From Nitrospirota bacterium (lineage in GTDB: Bacteria; Nitrospirota; Thermodesulfovibrionia; Thermodesulfovibrionales; JdFR-88): a stretch of DNA of 64,000 bases. Each line of letters starts with the position of its first letter. Position 1 is the stretch's first letter. Location: assembly GCA_014874185.1 (NCBI GenBank), contig JACWAF010000032.1:35620-99619 (forward strand), read 5' to 3'. Position numbers and translations under genes: made by a program. Below the pieces are notes generated by a model, which worked only from the letters and a program-made list of their open reading frames with translations, was not told where the DNA came from and ran no database searches. Below are positions 1 through 7,113 of the stretch, in pieces.

Positions 1-100
1 CCAGCATCTCCCTCAATTCGGCATCGGAGAGCTTTTGCTTTCCGTTCAGTTCACAAAGCCTTTTCTTTACCGGGCACTGCGCCACATTAACCTTGCTCAT
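1..100 (-). CDS. Partial small phage protein, cut by the window edge
   Basis: Too short for the ORF track. An ATG at 98-100 on the minus strand opens a frame (MSKVNVAQCPVKKRLCELNG...) that runs off the left edge without a stop. It overlaps the end of the preceding gene by 14 nt, the tight packing seen through the whole phage block. Only about 33 residues are visible. They include a basic stretch and two cysteines but no family I recognise. It is probably the next gene of the tail region. Confidence 0.5.
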   Translation of the reverse strand, partial: MSKVNVAQCPVKKRLCELNGKQKLSDAELREML

Positions 101-359
101 CCATCTCCTCCCAGCCGTCCCTCTGATGAAGCTCCCATCCGTTTGCGCCCTGCGTGAGAAAATATTTCCCCTGACCGCTTGCGTCCTTCCTGCCCTGCAC
201 CTTATATAAATCCAGGCAGATGCCCTTGTTGTCCGGCAGAAGCTCGTCTACCAAAAACTCGGCAAGCGGGATATTCGTCTTGTGATCGAACATGAACCAG
301 TCACGGTCAGGCACCGTGTAAAAGACCTCGCCGTCATCCGGATTGAATAGAACTCTCAT
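87..359 (-). CDS. Small hypothetical phage protein (90 aa)
   Basis: The ORF track starts this frame at 578, inside the tail-protein gene, but the real start is almost certainly the ATG at 357-359. It is preceded by a strong ribosome-binding site (TAGGAGGACG) and gives a 90-residue protein beginning MRVLFNPDDGEVFYTVPDRD. The sequence is acidic and aromatic, with no membrane segment or catalytic motif that I recognise. It lies between the beta-helix tail protein and the partial gene at the window edge, so a tail-fibre accessory or chaperone-like role is possible but is inference from position only. Confidence 0.6.
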   Translation of the reverse strand: MRVLFNPDDGEVFYTVPDRDWFMFDHKTNIPLAEFLVDELLPDNKGICLDLYKVQGRKDASGQGKYFLTQGANGWELHQRDGWEEMDEQG

Positions 360-367
360 CCGTCCTC

Positions 368-1879
368 CTAGTCGATATAGCCGTAAGTGGCCGCATTCGC
401 GCTTTCGTCCGTGGTGTTGCCCGAATACTGGTTTGTAGAGGTGAACGTTATCGAGCTTTGGAATTCGGCATACAATCCGTTTCCCTGGTTGAAGTTCCTT
501 ATCCTCGGGTACCCCCAGGCCGCGGCCGTCCAGAGGCTTATGGATGTCTTGTCGCTTGCGTAGAGCCCGGTCGTCCACCTGTAAACGCCGGAGTCAAAGA
601 CGCAGCCCGCGCGCACGAAAAGGCCGCAGCTCATCGTGGCCCGAAGGTTGGGGGTGGAGTCCTTTCCGTTTACCACCTTCGTCCTCTCGAATGCCGCCGT
701 AGAGCCCTTCTCAAGGTAGACAACCGGGTTCACCGCCGACTGGCCCATATAAGATATTTGCACGAAGATGCTCGACTGGTCTGAAAGGCTTACCTTTCCC
801 GTGAGCTTGCAGACTGCGGGCGTGGCCTGCGCGTTCGTGAGGTTCAGGGCCGTTCCGCTTGCAGTGCTGTTCAAAAAGATAAAGTTCAGATTTACGCCCC
901 TCTGCCCGGGGTTTATGGACAGCGGAGTCCCTGAGTTCTGTATCACTGTGCCCCAGTCGTAAACGGTATAAGCGCCCGCTGGAACGGAATCGAATGTGCC
1001 CACGATCGCCAGCTTGTCCGCCGTATTCCAGTCGATTATCCGGTAGGCCCCGTTTACATATAAAATCCTGTTCGCGTACGCGCCCTGCACCACCTGGTCG
1101 GCATCCGCTGCAAGGTGGGCGTATTGGAGCGCGCCGTTTACGGTAAGCTGCGTGCCGGACGGGATGGAGAGTATATGGCGCACCTCTTCCCTGGGCCCGC
1201 CGGGGTTGATCACCACCTGGCCGCCAACGGTGAAACTGGCCGTGCCGGCCACGTTCAGGGCCGTGCCGCCCGCGGCGGAATCGGCATTCACGCTGGAGGA
1301 GGCCGTAACGGGAAAGGCCCCGGCGTTTGCAATAGAGCCCTGTGTCGCGCCCGTGCCCTGCACCGCCGAAGTGAGAGTGCCCGCCGCAAGCTGAGTAAGC
1401 CCGCCGTTTATTGAAAGGCTATACGCCCCTGTAAAGGACTTGCCCTGTATGGTGACCGCCTCGCTGTAAGCGCCCGCGGCAAGGTCCACGGTGATGTTGC
1501 CGGAGTTCATGGGAGGAATCTGGTTAATGGCGAACTGCACCGTGCGGAAGGCGTCCGCTCCAGAGCCAAAGCCCTTGTTCTGGTCATCCGTCCCAAGCGC
1601 CCCGTCCACATAGATGGTCATCTGGATAAAGGAAAATATCGGCACCCAGGCATGGCCGTTATATTGAAAAAGTATCTGCCGTCCGGCGGGAGTGTGCAGG
1701 AACCACTGGCCCAGTGCGGGCGATGAAGGAAGGGCGGGCCCGTTGTCGCATGAAAGGGCCACTGCCCTGAACCCGTTCAAGTTCAAATCCCCGTTCAGGC
1801 TGAGGCCCGAAAAATTAGGCGTTGCGCCTGCGCCAAGGGCCTGCGGCGCGGGCTGTTCTATCGTATCAATCAGCGGCAT
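368..1879 (-). CDS. Phage tail fibre/spike-like protein, beta-helix type
   Basis: A 503-residue virion-type protein. The N-terminus (about 1-85) has a 'DLNLNGFRAVAL' segment and a 'GQWFLHTPAGRQILFQYNGHAWVP' stretch typical of phage fibre and structural proteins. From about 88 an 'IYVDGALGTDDQNKG' plus 'AFRTVQFAINQIPP' motif marks the start of a pectate-lyase-like right-handed beta-helix. The rest is rich in Gly, Ser, Thr and Ala with short strand-like repeats. The ATG overlaps the end of the gp37-like gene by 14 nt, so it is translationally coupled. In Mu the sheath and tube genes follow gp37, so finding a fibre-like gene here is a departure from the Mu order. Receptor binding is the likely role; the target is unknown. 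Confidence 0.7.
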   Translation of the reverse strand: MPLIDTIEQPAPQALGAGATPNFSGLSLNGDLNLNGFRAVALSCDNGPALPSSPALGQWFLHTPAGRQILFQYNGHAWVPIFSFIQMTIYVDGALGTDDQNKGFGSGADAFRTVQFAINQIPPMNSGNITVDLAAGAYSEAVTIQGKSFTGAYSLSINGGLTQLAAGTLTSAVQGTGATQGSIANAGAFPVTASSSVNADSAAGGTALNVAGTASFTVGGQVVINPGGPREEVRHILSIPSGTQLTVNGALQYAHLAADADQVVQGAYANRILYVNGAYRIIDWNTADKLAIVGTFDSVPAGAYTVYDWGTVIQNSGTPLSINPGQRGVNLNFIFLNSTASGTALNLTNAQATPAVCKLTGKVSLSDQSSIFVQISYMGQSAVNPVVYLEKGSTAAFERTKVVNGKDSTPNLRATMSCGLFVRAGCVFDSGVYRWTTGLYASDKTSISLWTAAAWGYPRIRNFNQGNGLYAEFQSSITFTSTNQYSGNTTDESANAATYGYID

Positions 1880-2330
1880 ATGTCCTGTCGAACCTCGTCT
1901 GAAAATCTATAGTGTAGACGGCGTAAGCGCCAGAAAGCTCCACAATCGAAATCCTCTTCGGAGCAAGCTTCTCCATATCCAGGCCCAGGTCCTGATTGGC
2001 AAACGCGGTGAGCAGGTCTTCTATCATCCTGTAGGCCCCGTACTCTGTGGAGTTGGCCTGCCCGCGCCCGGCAAGATTTTTGGCGGCCGCGTAAACCGTG
2101 AACCCGAGCGTCTCCTGCAAGGTGAGATTATCCAGCTTCTCGAACTCCGAGCCGCCATACGCGATGAATACCGCCGGGAAGCCCGTTGCAAGCGTCTTCA
2201 GGCTCTCCTTCATCTGCCCGCTCGACATGAATACGGGGCTAAAGCCCCCCGGGGCCTGCACCGCCTTCAGATACGGCATCGCCGTCTTCAGCTTTTCGGC
2301 GATCTTCTTTTCTATGTCCTCGAACCTCAT
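1866..2330 (-). CDS. Mu gp37-like tail completion protein (DUF1834)
   Basis: A 154-residue protein starting MRFEDIEKKIAEKLKTAMPYLKAVQ, with the central 'PAVFIAYGGSEFEK' and the 'AYRMIEDLLTAFANQDLGLDMEKLAP' segment characteristic of the Mu gp37/DUF1834 family. That family is thought to act in tail completion or head-tail joining. Its usual partner gp36 lies nearby upstream, as in Mu. The start follows an AGGAGG ribosome-binding site with good spacing. Length is close to what I know for the family. The function is family inference. Confidence 0.75.
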   Translation of the reverse strand: MRFEDIEKKIAEKLKTAMPYLKAVQAPGGFSPVFMSSGQMKESLKTLATGFPAVFIAYGGSEFEKLDNLTLQETLGFTVYAAAKNLAGRGQANSTEYGAYRMIEDLLTAFANQDLGLDMEKLAPKRISIVELSGAYAVYTIDFQTRFDRTYAAD

Positions 2331-2340
2331 CGGGCCTCCT

Positions 2341-2658
2341 TCAGACGATCTCTATCCCGATCCCGCCGGGCGGCGTAAGCGTTATCTCCGCGCCATCTCC
2401 GCTTCGCATGAATACCTCGTAAATCCCCTTTAAAGGGTCCTCCGTGTCCAGAACGGTGAAAAAGAACCTGCCCTTCTTCTCATCCTCTATTACGCCTTCA
2501 ACGGGCCGGAATCCCGCTTTAAGCGGGACTTTGGCAGGGCCTTTGGTCTTTACCCGGAAGCTGAAATTTTTCCCCCTTATATTGACGGGGCTTCCGTTTT
2601 CAGTGAGTTGATAACGCAAAAGGACCTTCTCGCCTCTTCGGATATTGAGGGGCTCCAC
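2341..2658 (-). CDS. Hypothetical phage protein with Ig/BppU-like fold features
   Basis: A 105-residue protein starting with GTG immediately after the TGA stop of the gp36-like gene, so the two are translationally coupled. The sequence (GEKVLLRYQLTENGSPVNIRG ... GRFFFTVLDTEDPLKGIYEVFMRSGDG) reads as alternating beta strands. It resembles the small immunoglobulin-like or BppU-N-type baseplate domains often found between phage head and tail genes. No catalytic residues are visible. It sits between gp36 and gp37, which have no intervening gene in Mu, so it looks like a lineage-specific insertion in the block. The function is not recognised. Confidence 0.6.
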   Translation of the reverse strand: MEPLNIRRGEKVLLRYQLTENGSPVNIRGKNFSFRVKTKGPAKVPLKAGFRPVEGVIEDEKKGRFFFTVLDTEDPLKGIYEVFMRSGDGAEITLTPPGGIGIEIV

Positions 2659-3075
2659 TCAGAATTCCTCCATGCCTTCCATAGTCAGGATCCTGTTATT
2701 CACGTCCGAATTGGTGGCGGGCTTCCCTCCCGCTGTCTGGATCCCAAGCGAAAGCGCGCCAGCCCCGATGGCCTCCAGTTTCTGGACCGCCTCTTTTCTC
2801 CTTTCGGCAAGCGTGTCGGGCAGTACGTCCGCCTTTCTCTCGAAGAGGCTGCAGATGGCAAGCTCCGCCGAAAGCTCCTGTATCAGCGCCGGTACGCTCG
2901 TGAACGGCACGTCGTAAAGCCCGCCGCAATATCCGTCTATCAGCGAATCGGCCCCGGATATGGCCTGGTCCATGCGCGGCTGGTTCACAACGCCAAGCCC
3001 CTCGTCATCCGTAAGCTGTATAAGCTCCGCCTCGGGCAGCATGTTTTCCAGGTCGTCCAATGTGCAGTAAGGCAT
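2659..3075 (-). CDS. Mu gp36-like head-tail connector (DUF1320)
   Basis: A 138-residue protein starting MPYCTLDDLENMLPEAELIQLTDD. The pattern 'AISGADSLIDGYCGGLY' followed by 'PALIQELSAELAICSLFERK' and a Lys/Glu-rich helix is diagnostic of the gp36/DUF1320 family of Mu-like phages. These are small head-tail connector or joining proteins (gp6-like). A strong site (AAAAGGAGGG) precedes the ATG. It lies just downstream of the capsid gene in transcription order, as in Mu, after a 250-bp gap that contains two repeat hairpins. Confidence 0.75.
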   Translation of the reverse strand: MPYCTLDDLENMLPEAELIQLTDDEGLGVVNQPRMDQAISGADSLIDGYCGGLYDVPFTSVPALIQELSAELAICSLFERKADVLPDTLAERRKEAVQKLEAIGAGALSLGIQTAGGKPATNSDVNNRILTMEGMEEF

Positions 3076-3329
3076 TTGGTCCCTCCTTTTCGGGGCGGCA
3101 GTATTCTACCGCCGCCCCTTTAAGGTTTATATCTCTTCGATTTGCTGTGGCATTCCAGTCCCCCTCTTTAGCAAAGAGGGGATAGGGGAGATTTTCCGAA
3201 TATTCCAAGCATTCTCCATATCCGCATCCGATGCCCTCTAGCGAGAATTCATTTTAAAATCCCTCCTCACCCCCTTTTCCAAAGGGGGGATTGCCTAAAC
3301 AATTCTCCAGAAGAGAGATAAAAGTTTTC
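3076..3329. repeat. Gap in the phage block with two KGG-type hairpins
   Basis: No ORF with a plausible start lies here. The gap holds two C-rich/G-rich hairpins of the family found all over the window: one around 3157-3193 (CCCCTCTTTAGCAAAGAGGGG) and one around 3261-3296 (CCCCCTTTTCCAAAGGGGGG). They are host repeats rather than phage signals, because identical types occur beside housekeeping genes further right. Their presence inside the phage operon suggests long residence of the phage block in this chromosome. Confidence 0.6.
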
Positions 3330-4259
3330 TTACACTATGGCGTTCTGGATGAGGTAGCCAAGCTCCGGCGCTATCACCTTCTCGTCGGAGTTCCAGGCGG
3401 CCTTTATGTAATGCGCCCCTTTCACGCCGCGCTTCGGGTCGAAGTCCCTCTGCACCTGCCGCGGCATCTCGCAGAACGTAGTGCCGAATGTGATGCTCCT
3501 TATGCCGGGGTTCTTCGCCACGTACAAAGCGGCGCAGTGCTTGCCCCACAGGCGGGCGTAAGAGGCGGTCTGCCCCTCCCTGCTGGTAATGTACCGGGCC
3601 CTTCCGATAAGCACGCTCTCCACCTCGAAGAGGGCGGCCACTTCGGAAGGTGTTGCGAAACCCGCCGTCTGGCTGCCAAAAGGCTTTACCGCGTCCAGCA
3701 CCTCAGGGAGCTGCCTGAACTTGGCCCACGCCTCCGCCCCGAAGACCAGCGTGTTGGCCCTCATGAAACAGCCCTCGACGGCGCTCATCAGGTCCCCGAT
3801 GGGGTCGTCCGCACTCCCGCCCCACTGGCCGGTCCCCGAAAGCGCCACCTTGTTGCCCGCGGGATAGGTATTGGCATTGAAGACCACGTCCGCAACCCTC
3901 TTCTCCTCTGCCACGTCCAGCAGCAGGTTCAGAAACAGCGCGGTGTCCGCTTCGGGCGAAAGCGGGTTGTCCGCATTATCAATCACCTCCTGCGGCACCC
4001 AGTCCCCCAGGGCGTGGTCCACCACCGAATAGCTGTCCTCCAGCACGCCCCAGGTGATCTCGTTGGGAAGCCCCTTCGCTATCACAGCGTCATCGGCCAG
4101 CCTATAGCTGTCTTCTTTCTTGTAGATGAAGTATTTGTCCGAGCGCTTCGCTACCTTCACAAGCGGCAAAACCAGCGGCCAGATCATGGCCTCATTCGTG
4201 TACTTCACCGAAAGGTCCGTCAGGACCGTGTCAACATGAAGCGTTTTGGTCTCCGGCAT
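3330..4259 (-). CDS. Phage major capsid protein
   Basis: A 309-residue capsid protein starting MPETKTLHVDTVLTDLSVKYTNEAMIWPLVLPLVKV. The 'DxxLTDLSVKYTNE' opening and the 'PKRGVKGAHYIKAAW' segment near the end are typical of the coat-protein family common in Mu-like and other tailed prophages with an HK97-type fold. It follows the protease/scaffold and DUF2190 genes, the standard head-gene order. An AAAGGAGGAAG ribosome-binding site precedes the ATG. The visible sequence is intact, with no frameshift, so the head module could still be functional. Confidence 0.8.
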   Translation of the reverse strand: MPETKTLHVDTVLTDLSVKYTNEAMIWPLVLPLVKVAKRSDKYFIYKKEDSYRLADDAVIAKGLPNEITWGVLEDSYSVVDHALGDWVPQEVIDNADNPLSPEADTALFLNLLLDVAEEKRVADVVFNANTYPAGNKVALSGTGQWGGSADDPIGDLMSAVEGCFMRANTLVFGAEAWAKFRQLPEVLDAVKPFGSQTAGFATPSEVAALFEVESVLIGRARYITSREGQTASYARLWGKHCAALYVAKNPGIRSITFGTTFCEMPRQVQRDFDPKRGVKGAHYIKAAWNSDEKVIAPELGYLIQNAIV

Positions 4260-4274
4260 CTTCTTCCTCCTTTC

Positions 4275-4703
4275 CTAAACAAGTGCCGGCGCTATCAGCA
4301 CCGGGATTATGTCTCCGGCAGAGCCGCTTGCAAGCGCAATGCCGATCGTGTTCACGGTCCCCGCCGCGCCAGTAACAGCGTTCTGCGTGTAGGCCGCCGC
4401 CGTGTTCTCAGTGTGCGTGTGCCTGGCTGCGGCCACGCCGCTCCCGCTCGCGTCCGATGTGAGCCTGTCCCCCCTGCTGACGGGACCTCCCAGCACCACC
4501 CGCGAAACACCCGAGAGCATCACCCTCACCGCGTCCCCGGCGTTGTCCGTCGTGTGCTGGAAAACCCCCACCAGCACATCGGTTGCCGCCCCGGCAACCG
4601 CCAGCGTGTCATCGTCCGCGCCGAATGCGGCCAGCGTGTAGGCCGCCCCTATCGCGGCCGCGCACTTCGCGCTCTTTTCAATACCACTCGTCTGTCCTAT
4701 CAT
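4275..4703 (-). CDS. DUF2190 capsid decoration/cement protein
   Basis: About 142 residues, Ala/Gly/Thr-rich. It has the features of DUF2190: 'AGAATDVLVGVFQHTTDNAGDAVRVMLSGVSRVVLGGPVSRGDRLTSDASG' and a conserved C-terminal 'GDIIPVLIAP'. DUF2190 proteins decorate or stabilise phage capsids. I chose the ATG at 4701-4703, one codon after the track's upstream TTG in the same frame, because AGGAGG sits at correct spacing. It lies between the protease/scaffold and capsid genes, a common position for head decoration genes. Confidence 0.75.
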   Translation of the reverse strand: MIGQTSGIEKSAKCAAAIGAAYTLAAFGADDDTLAVAGAATDVLVGVFQHTTDNAGDAVRVMLSGVSRVVLGGPVSRGDRLTSDASGSGVAAARHTHTENTAAAYTQNAVTGAAGTVNTIGIALASGSAGDIIPVLIAPALV

Positions 4704-4727
4704 CAAAAGACCTCCTTTCTTTTCTAT

Positions 4728-4829
4728 CTACTTTCTCTTTTTTGCAAAAAAGAGAAAGTAGCAAAGAGAAAAAATTCTTACTTTAAGTAAAAGTTCTCTT
4801 TGGTTCTTTCTCTTACAAGAGAAAGAACC
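4728..4829. repeat. Composite T/A-rich triple-hairpin repeat, copy 1
   Basis: A perfect 34-bp palindrome (4728-4761, arms CTACTTTCTCTTTTTTG) is followed by a middle stem (AAAGAGAA...TTCTCTTT enclosing TTACTT-T-AAGTAA) and a second near-perfect palindrome at 4802-4829 (GGTTCTTTCTCTT-AC-AAGAGAAAGAACC). Other copies of the same architecture, with different but self-complementary arms, occur at 6972, 13624, 34346 (half), 36798, 46508 and 50722. This copy separates the decoration-protein gene from the protease gene. Confidence 0.85.
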
Positions 4830-4853
4830 GGGGGTGAGGGGCGGAGCCCCTCC

Positions 4854-5321
4854 CTATCTGAACATCTCCGGGTTTTCCGCGGAGAGGGCCATGAGGGCGT
4901 CCCGGTAGGTTGAGCCGCCGTTTGCGTTCATGTACTGGTCCAGGAGTTTCTGCCTCTTCGTCTCCGGGTCCCCGTCGGGTTTTGCCAGTTCGGAGTAGCT
5001 GACGATATCGGGCAGGGCTTCGAGGAATTCGTGTAAAAAAACTGCCGGGGTCTTTTCGCCCTGGCCTTCGGCGAAGGAATAGGCCTCTTCCATTCGGGAG
5101 ATGGCCTCGATGAATTTCGGCAGGCCGGCCTTCATCATGGCGGGTGTGACCTTGCCCCTTTTGAGGAGCCCTTCGCAGAACTCCGCGGCCTCTTTCGCCC
5201 TCAGGGCGCGCTCCTTCTCCTGGAGTTCGCGCTCGCGCCTCTCAAGCTCTTCTGAGAATGCGTGCTCCTCGTTGAACTCCTCGCTTATAAGGCTTTTGAG
5301 CCTCGAAAGAAAATTCTTCAT
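4854..5321 (-). CDS. Nested scaffold protein (Z-like), internal start of the protease gene
   Basis: Within the protease frame an ATG at 5319-5321 (codon 141, MKNFLSRLKSLISEEFNEEH) is preceded by AAAGGAGGTAGAAAGG, one of the best ribosome-binding sites in the window. It would make a 155-residue protein identical to the protease C-terminus, containing the coiled coil and helical tail. In Mu, gene Z (scaffold) is encoded in frame inside gene I (protease), and lambda C/Nu3 has the same logic. The internal signal is seen directly; the scaffold role is inferred from that parallel. Confidence 0.7.
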   Translation of the reverse strand: MKNFLSRLKSLISEEFNEEHAFSEELERRERELQEKERALRAKEAAEFCEGLLKRGKVTPAMMKAGLPKFIEAISRMEEAYSFAEGQGEKTPAVFLHEFLEALPDIVSYSELAKPDGDPETKRQKLLDQYMNANGGSTYRDALMALSAENPEMFR

Positions 5322-5741
5322 CCTTTCTACCTCCTTTCTTTCCGGATTTAATTCGATCTCCACCAGAGGGCCCGCGTCCTTGAACTCGAACTCCGGCAGC
5401 CCCTTCACGGCGGGCGGCATCGCGCCAAGGAATCCTATGTGCCGCAGCGTGAGGTCCGGGTAGAGCGAGATGGAGCGCTTTTTAAAAAGGCCCTTCCTGA
5501 TGATCTCAGCGAACTCCGGCACCAGTTTGAGCTTGGCCAAAAGCACGCCGCCTTCTCTTTTAAGCCCCTCCACCCAGCCCCAGGCCGGGGCGTTGTCCAT
5601 TGGATGGCCGATCACCACGGGGGCCTCGTGCCGCGCGGGTTCGTAGCTCTGGGCGATTTTCTCCAAATCCGCCTCCGTCCAGTTTTTTTCATTCCCCTGT
5701 GAATCCGTATGCGTTCCAGCCTTAAAGACAGCAGTCCACAT
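4854..5741 (-). CDS. Mu gpI-like prohead protease with in-frame scaffold domain
   Basis: A 295-residue protein. Residues about 1-135 are the Mu I protease domain (MWTAVFKAGTHTDSQGNEKNW; 'APVVIGHPMDNAPAWGWVEGL'; 'SISLYPDLTLRHIGFLGAMPP'). The N-terminal 'H' and later 'S' motifs fit the serine protease that matures Mu-like proheads. The C-terminal half is a charged coiled coil (EELERRERELQEKERALRAKEAAEF) ending in a helical tail, as expected for a capsid scaffold. The ATG follows AGGAGGACTGAC. An internal ATG with its own strong ribosome-binding site produces the scaffold alone (separate entry). It sits directly after the portal gene; the Mu gp30 homologue normally between them is absent. Confidence 0.8.
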   Translation of the reverse strand: MWTAVFKAGTHTDSQGNEKNWTEADLEKIAQSYEPARHEAPVVIGHPMDNAPAWGWVEGLKREGGVLLAKLKLVPEFAEIIRKGLFKKRSISLYPDLTLRHIGFLGAMPPAVKGLPEFEFKDAGPLVEIELNPERKEVERMKNFLSRLKSLISEEFNEEHAFSEELERRERELQEKERALRAKEAAEFCEGLLKRGKVTPAMMKAGLPKFIEAISRMEEAYSFAEGQGEKTPAVFLHEFLEALPDIVSYSELAKPDGDPETKRQKLLDQYMNANGGSTYRDALMALSAENPEMFR

Positions 5742-5751
5742 GTCAGTCCTC

Positions 5752-6936
5752 CTAAACCTGGCCCGTTATCGGCTCGTCCTTCATGGGCTCCGGTATCCCG
5801 TAAGTGGAATAAAAATACTTTTTCGGAATGCGGACGCCCATGCGGAGGAGCGCCTCGTCTATGCGCACGCGTGATTCCAGGTTCTCCTGCTCGTCGAACT
5901 TGATCCACACCTTCGGATACCGCTTCACGCCGGGATAGTTGAAATCCACAAGCCACCGGATGAGCCCCTTGTTCAGTGCGTTTGACAGCAGGTCCGCATC
6001 GGCCTTCACGTAATCCTGCCGCACTCCATCGTGCACCTTCGACGCCGCGTAGGAGCCAGTGTCGCCCACCTGGGTCGTGAGCGTCTGCCCCAGGATTGTC
6101 TTCGATATCTCCTCATTCATGAACGAGCAGAGGGCCTCGTAAGTATTCACCGTGCCGGTGCGCTGGGCCTCCAACAACTCCACCCGCATGGTCTCGGGGA
6201 TCTTTATCGCGGTCTCCTGCTGGATGGCCTCCAGCGCGGACAAGAGCGCGTCCTGGTGCTCCTTTGGCGTGCCGGGCGGGTACTTGCCGATTACTGTCGG
6301 CGAGCCGAATTTCTCGGCGAAGATCATCCAGAACTTTATCGCGTTCTTCTTGAACCAGCAGGGCCAGTAAAGGCTTGCGCCCAGCCCGTCGCCATAAAGC
6401 GATCCGTTCTCGCCCCCATACCGGAATATCTGGAACTTTTTATCCGGCACCGGCTCTCCAAAGGCCATCTCCTTTGGCGTAAGCAGCCTCAAACTTCCGT
6501 CCGTACCGAAGACAAACCTTCCAGCCGACCTGCCCGGCATATCCTTCACCCAGACAGAGCCCTCGGAGTACTCCCACAAGACCTCGCACACCTTGAATCC
6601 CGTGAGTATGCCCCCAAGGAGCGCATATCTAGACGAATCGAAGTCGAAGGCCAGGAACGCGTCCTTGATGAACGCGGCGATCTCCAAGTCCTGCTGGTCT
6701 TCACCTCCGGGCACCACCTCCCATTCCTTCCCGATCACTGCCAATCGCCTGGACTGAAGACACGCCCTCACCTGCGGGTCGCGCGCCAGGTCTTCATACA
6801 GCCCTATCCCCCGCCCCTCCGAACGCAAAAGCCTGTCAGGGTTAAGCACCACCTTGCCCAGATAATCCCCGAAGAGCGAAAAATCCCTCTCCGCCCCAGC
6901 TATCTCGTCAAGAACGGGTCTTTCAATAGTGCTCAA
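5752..6936 (-). CDS. Mu gp29-like portal protein (DUF935)
   Basis: A 394-residue DUF935-type portal. Visible family landmarks are 'DYLGKVVLNPDRLLRSEGRGIGLYEDLARDPQVRACLQSRR', 'GFKVCEVLWEYSEG', 'FWMIFAEKFGSPTVIGKYPPGT' and 'ISKTILGQTLTTQVGDTGSYAASKVHDGVRQDYVKADADLL'. The portal forms the dodecameric channel at one capsid vertex for DNA packaging. Translation probably starts at a TTG (6934-6936) after AGGAGG at about 9-nt spacing. It is shorter than Mu gp29 (about 510 aa). It follows the terminase across a 177-bp gap filled by a composite repeat. Confidence 0.8.
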   Translation of the reverse strand: MSTIERPVLDEIAGAERDFSLFGDYLGKVVLNPDRLLRSEGRGIGLYEDLARDPQVRACLQSRRLAVIGKEWEVVPGGEDQQDLEIAAFIKDAFLAFDFDSSRYALLGGILTGFKVCEVLWEYSEGSVWVKDMPGRSAGRFVFGTDGSLRLLTPKEMAFGEPVPDKKFQIFRYGGENGSLYGDGLGASLYWPCWFKKNAIKFWMIFAEKFGSPTVIGKYPPGTPKEHQDALLSALEAIQQETAIKIPETMRVELLEAQRTGTVNTYEALCSFMNEEISKTILGQTLTTQVGDTGSYAASKVHDGVRQDYVKADADLLSNALNKGLIRWLVDFNYPGVKRYPKVWIKFDEQENLESRVRIDEALLRMGVRIPKKYFYSTYGIPEPMKDEPITGQV

Positions 6937-6971
6937 TATCTCTCGCCTCCTTTCTTTTTAGAGTCCAAGTC

Positions 6972-7096
6972 CTACTTCTCTTTTTTGCAAAAAAGAGAAG
7001 TAGCAAGAGAAAAAATTCTTGTATTTTTTCGCTTCCGGACGGGAGCGAAAAAATCTAAAAATTCTCTTTGCTTCTTTCTCTTACAAGAGAAAGAAG
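6972..7096. repeat. Composite T/A-rich triple-hairpin repeat, copy 2
   Basis: Same architecture as copy 1: a perfect 32-bp palindrome at 6972-7003 (CTACTTCTCTTTTTTG arms), a middle hairpin built on TTTTTTCGCTTCC...GGGAGCGAAAAAA, and a final stem CTTCTTTCTCTTACAAGAGAAAGAAG. The first palindrome lacks one T in both arms relative to copy 1, so the change is compensated. It fills the gap between terminase and portal genes. Confidence 0.85.
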
Positions 7097-7113
7097 TCAG
7101 TTCTCTTTTCATT

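Noticed and set aside
3291-4790. 499-aa plus-strand ORF over the capsid and decoration genes
   Set aside because: Arg/His/Pro-rich antisense shadow of two well-recognised phage genes; it also runs into a palindromic repeat. No family resemblance.
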